This document shows, in pieces, positions 6,119 to 8,001 of a DNA stretch of 8,001 nt (its first letter is position 1; every line of letters begins with the position of its first letter). The notes under the pieces were generated by a model. The model saw only the letters and a list, made by a program, of their open reading frames with translations. It was not told the DNA's origin and did no database searches. The position numbers and the translations under genes were made by a program. Source of the DNA: Deltaproteobacteria bacterium (lineage in GTDB: Bacteria; Myxococcota_A; UBA9160; SZUA-336); NCBI GenBank assembly GCA_030665705.1, contig DAOUZG010000076.1, positions 1 to 8,001 on the forward strand. Direction: 5' to 3'.

Positions 6119-7168
6119 TCAGGCCTTCGCCACGACCTCGATGCGTCCCGGCTCGCCTTCGACCACCGTCCCGATCACCGCTCTGGCCGGCGTGCTCCGT
6201 TTCTCGAGCTCAGCGAGGATCGTCGCCTCCCCCTCCGGCGGCACCGCAATGAGAAGCCCCCCGGACGTCTGGGCATCGGCCAGCAGGAGGCGGTCCGTTT
6301 CATCCAGAGCTCCGTCCCAGGAGACGTGCGGGTTCACGTAGCTGAGGTTTCGATGGGTTCCTCCCGGGACCACTCCCTGCTCTGCGAGCCCCCGCACGAA
6401 GTCGAAAACCGGGACCGCCGGCGCCTCGATCCGAGCCGCGACCTCGGATCCGAGCAGGAGGTGGAGCAGGTGGCCGAGTAGCCCGAAGCCGGTCACGTCC
6501 GTCGCAGCGCGTGCCCCGGCCGCGAGCGCCGCGTCCTTCGCCCCCCTGTTGAGTGTCGTGAGCGCCGCCACGAGGCTGGCGATCTCCTCCTCGGAGAGCT
6601 TCTCCTTCTTGATGGCCTGTGCCGCGATGCCGGAACCGATGGGCTTCGTGAGGATCAGTCGGTCGCCCGGCCGCGCACCCGTCTGTGAGAGGACGTGGTC
6701 GGGCTCCACCACACCGATTACGCAGAGTCCGTACTTGAGCTCCGGATCGATCACGGTGTGACCGCCCACGATGGCACAACGGGCCTCGGCCGCCTTGTCC
6801 CGGGCGCCCTGAAAGATGCGGGTCAGGATCTCGGAGGAGACGCGCTCCTCGGGAAAGCCACAGACGACCAGCGCGACCTGGGGCTCCGCGCCCATGGCGT
6901 AGACGTCCGAGATCGAGTTGGCCGCCGCGATCGCACCGAAGGTCTCGGGATCGTCGACGATCGGGGTGATGAAGTCGACCGTGAACACCAGCGCAGGCCC
7001 GGATTCAGGACGCAGGAGGGCCGCATCCTCCATGGGTCCGACACTCGCGTCGACCCACGGATGACTCCAGGGTGCAACCCTCTTCAGGACCTGGACCAGG
7101 TCCTCCGCACCGAGCTTACGGGCTCAACCGCCGGCCGGCACGAGCGACGTCAATCGAACCTCGCCCAT
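6119..7168 (-). CDS. selD: Selenide, water dikinase SelD with in-frame UGA selenocysteine
   Basis: Makes selenophosphate from selenide and ATP, the selenium donor for selenocysteine and for selenouridine in tRNA. Read from ATG 7168 with the TGA at 7126..7124 decoded as Sec15, the product is 349 residues, close to E. coli SelD (347). The active-site segment is Gly-Gly-Sec-Ala-Arg-Lys at 13-18. Lys18 lies three residues after Sec15, the same spacing as Cys17/Lys20 in E. coli. Further motifs are MEDAALL at 46-52, FTVDFITPIVDD at 62-73, SDVYAMG at 87-93 (metal-binding Asp88), GGHT at 135-138, LTKPIGSG at 173-180, and ATDVTGFGLLGH at 222-233 (Asp224). A conventional call from the ATG at 7033 would lack the catalytic residue and lysine. 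The start has GAGGAG 5 nt upstream. It overlaps the transglutaminase frame in the same phase. Confidence 0.92.
7086..7104 (-). promoter_or_regulatory. Candidate bacterial SECIS hairpin in selD
   Basis: In the selD mRNA, arms AGGACCUG and CAGGUCCU form a perfect 8-bp stem around GUC. Opening the top pair presents GGUC in the apical loop, as in the E. coli fdhF SECIS. The stem begins 19 nt after the UGA and the apex lies about 27 nt after it, within the distance usual for bacterial SECIS elements, which SelB binds. An outer pairing of GGUGC with GCACC is possible. The structure was found by eye; folding energy was not computed. Confidence 0.7.
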
Positions 7169-8001
7169 CGTCTCTCCTCTCTCGCGTACCGCTCGGGGCA
7201 CGCCGACACCTGTCTCGAGGCGCCGGAAGTGAAACGTCCACGGAACCTTCGGAACGGCCTGGCCGTTCACCTCGGCGTAAGGATAGATGAAGTAGTTGAG
7301 CCGCTCACCCTCCTGCGCGGGATCCAGGATGAGATCGCGCCCGACCGTGAACTCGATACGATCGCTCGGGAGCGTTCCGAAGTAATCGTCCGTGCGTCCG
7401 GACCTCTTGGCCTCGCTGGCATCGAACGGAATCCAGCCGCGCGCGGGATCGTACGCCTCGGCCCAGCAGTGGTAGCCGGCGACCTGCCCGGTTTCGCGGT
7501 CCGCCGGAATCGGGAAGCCGATCAGGAACCGCGCCGGAATCCCCTGGCTACGGGCCATCCCGATGAAGAGCGAGTGGAAGTCGGTGCAGTTGCCGTATTT
7601 CGATGTGCACGCCCAGATGGCATCGCCGTGACCCCAGCCCTCCCCTTTCTTGCTGTACCGCATCGTGCGAACCACGTAGTCGTAGAAGGCACGGATCCTC
7701 TCGGCGGCGGTCTCGTGACCACGAGCCTCCTCGACCGCGATCTCGCGGATCACGCCGTCCAACGGAATGCGCCGCGCGCTCGAGAGGTATCGCGTCGGAT
7801 CAAGGGGCGTGTTCGGAGGAATCGATCCGGGTCGGATCCCATCGGAGGGTCGGCGCTCCACGACGACCCGCATCACCACCGTGCCGGCGCCCGGCGAGCT
7901 ACGCCGCTCGAGGTAGACGATCCGATTGCCGTACCGGTCGACCGTCTCGCGGTGCGGCCAGGGAGCTTCGACTTCGACCGAGCGCACCTCTTGGTGCGGA
8001 G
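7124..8001 (-). CDS. Transglutaminase-like superfamily protein, 5' end outside the window
   Basis: Papain-like fold protein with a transglutaminase/protease-type catalytic triad; the substrate is unknown. Numbering from the GTG at 7987, Cys134 lies in YGNCTDFHS, His173 in GYHCWAEAY and Asp189 in PFDAS, in the usual Cys-His-Asp order. An all-beta N-terminal region (VDRYGNRIVYLERR) and a helical AAERIRAFYDYVVRTMRY segment precede the core. The C-terminal part (NYFIYPYAEVNGQ) is typical of bacterial members. The frame is open to position 8001, so the true start lies outside. It does not stop after the domain but continues in phase over the selD start, and the first stop is the UGA at 7126..7124 that also encodes SelD Sec15. 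The protein thus either ends there or, with Sec insertion, fuses to SelD. I cannot see whether it is exported. Confidence 0.85.
   Translation of the reverse strand, partial: PHQEVRSVEVEAPWPHRETVDRYGNRIVYLERRSSPGAGTVVMRVVVERRPSDGIRPGSIPPNTPLDPTRYLSSARRIPLDGVIREIAVEEARGHETAAERIRAFYDYVVRTMRYSKKGEGWGHGDAIWACTSKYGNCTDFHSLFIGMARSQGIPARFLIGFPIPADRETGQVAGYHCWAEAYDPARGWIPFDASEAKRSGRTDDYFGTLPSDRIEFTVGRDLILDPAQEGERLNYFIYPYAEVNGQAVPKVPWTFHFRRLETGVGVPRAVRERGETMGEVRLTSLVPAGG
7174..7179 (-). promoter_or_regulatory. selD ribosome-binding site
   Basis: GAGGAG lies 5 nt upstream of ATG 7168, inside the transglutaminase reading frame. It supports independent initiation of SelD at this ATG, 14 codons before the UGA, rather than at 7033. 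Confidence 0.7.

Noticed and set aside
5240..6481. Plus-strand open frame of about 413 codons
   Set aside because: Antisense to both the GH1 gene and selD, which carry full catalytic motifs.
6119..7033. SelD starting at the ATG at 7033
   Set aside because: It would lack the catalytic Sec/Cys and Lys, and similarity to SelD continues upstream through the UGA to 7168.
1..8001. CRISPR array, insertion sequence, tRNA or rRNA
   Set aside because: I found no regularly spaced repeats, transposase motifs, terminal inverted repeats, tRNA cloverleaf or rRNA-like sequence.

Overview
The window is GC-rich (about two thirds G+C by eye), densely coded DNA from a Gram-negative-type bacterium. A lipobox protein, a membrane-anchored PDZ protein, QueG and a selenocysteine-type SelD fit a delta-proteobacterium-like or related lineage. 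That placement is inference from gene content; no rRNA or tRNA is present to confirm it.

Layout. On the left, a minus-strand pair, a dCTP deaminase/dUTPase-family gene (dcd) followed by dtd (D-aminoacyl-tRNA deacylase), is joined by an ATGA stop/start overlap. Divergent from dcd is a plus-strand glycerophosphodiester phosphodiesterase (GDPD). Its 3' end overlaps the 3' end of the minus-strand queG (epoxyqueuosine reductase) by 62 bp. Divergent from queG, only 16 bp away, is a plus-strand pair: an unrecognised lipoprotein and a membrane-anchored PDZ protein that appears to start at a rare AUU codon. A convergent gap of about 195 bp holds two hairpins and may be a dispersed repeat. The right half is a minus-strand run read from right to left: a transglutaminase-like protein (cut by the window edge), selD, and a GH1 beta-glycosidase.

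The most notable point is the transglutaminase/selD junction. The transglutaminase reading frame has no stop codon before selD. It runs in the same frame through the selD ribosome-binding site and ATG, then meets a TGA at SelD codon 15. That TGA sits exactly where SelD has its catalytic Cys/Sec (Gly-Gly-U-Ala-Arg-Lys), and a strong hairpin with GGUC at its apex follows at bacterial-SECIS distance. One UGA therefore seems to be the stop codon of the upstream protein and the selenocysteine codon of SelD. Readthrough from the upstream gene would give a transglutaminase-SelD fusion. Ordinary gene calling would truncate SelD and lose its active site.

The GH1 gene is interrupted by a +1 shift in a run of nine G. 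Removing one G restores a full-length enzyme of 432 residues. This may be a sequencing error or a slippage site. tRNA-related functions recur (Dtd, QueG, SelD), but the genes lie in separate transcription units and nothing in the sequence shows a dedicated shared pathway.
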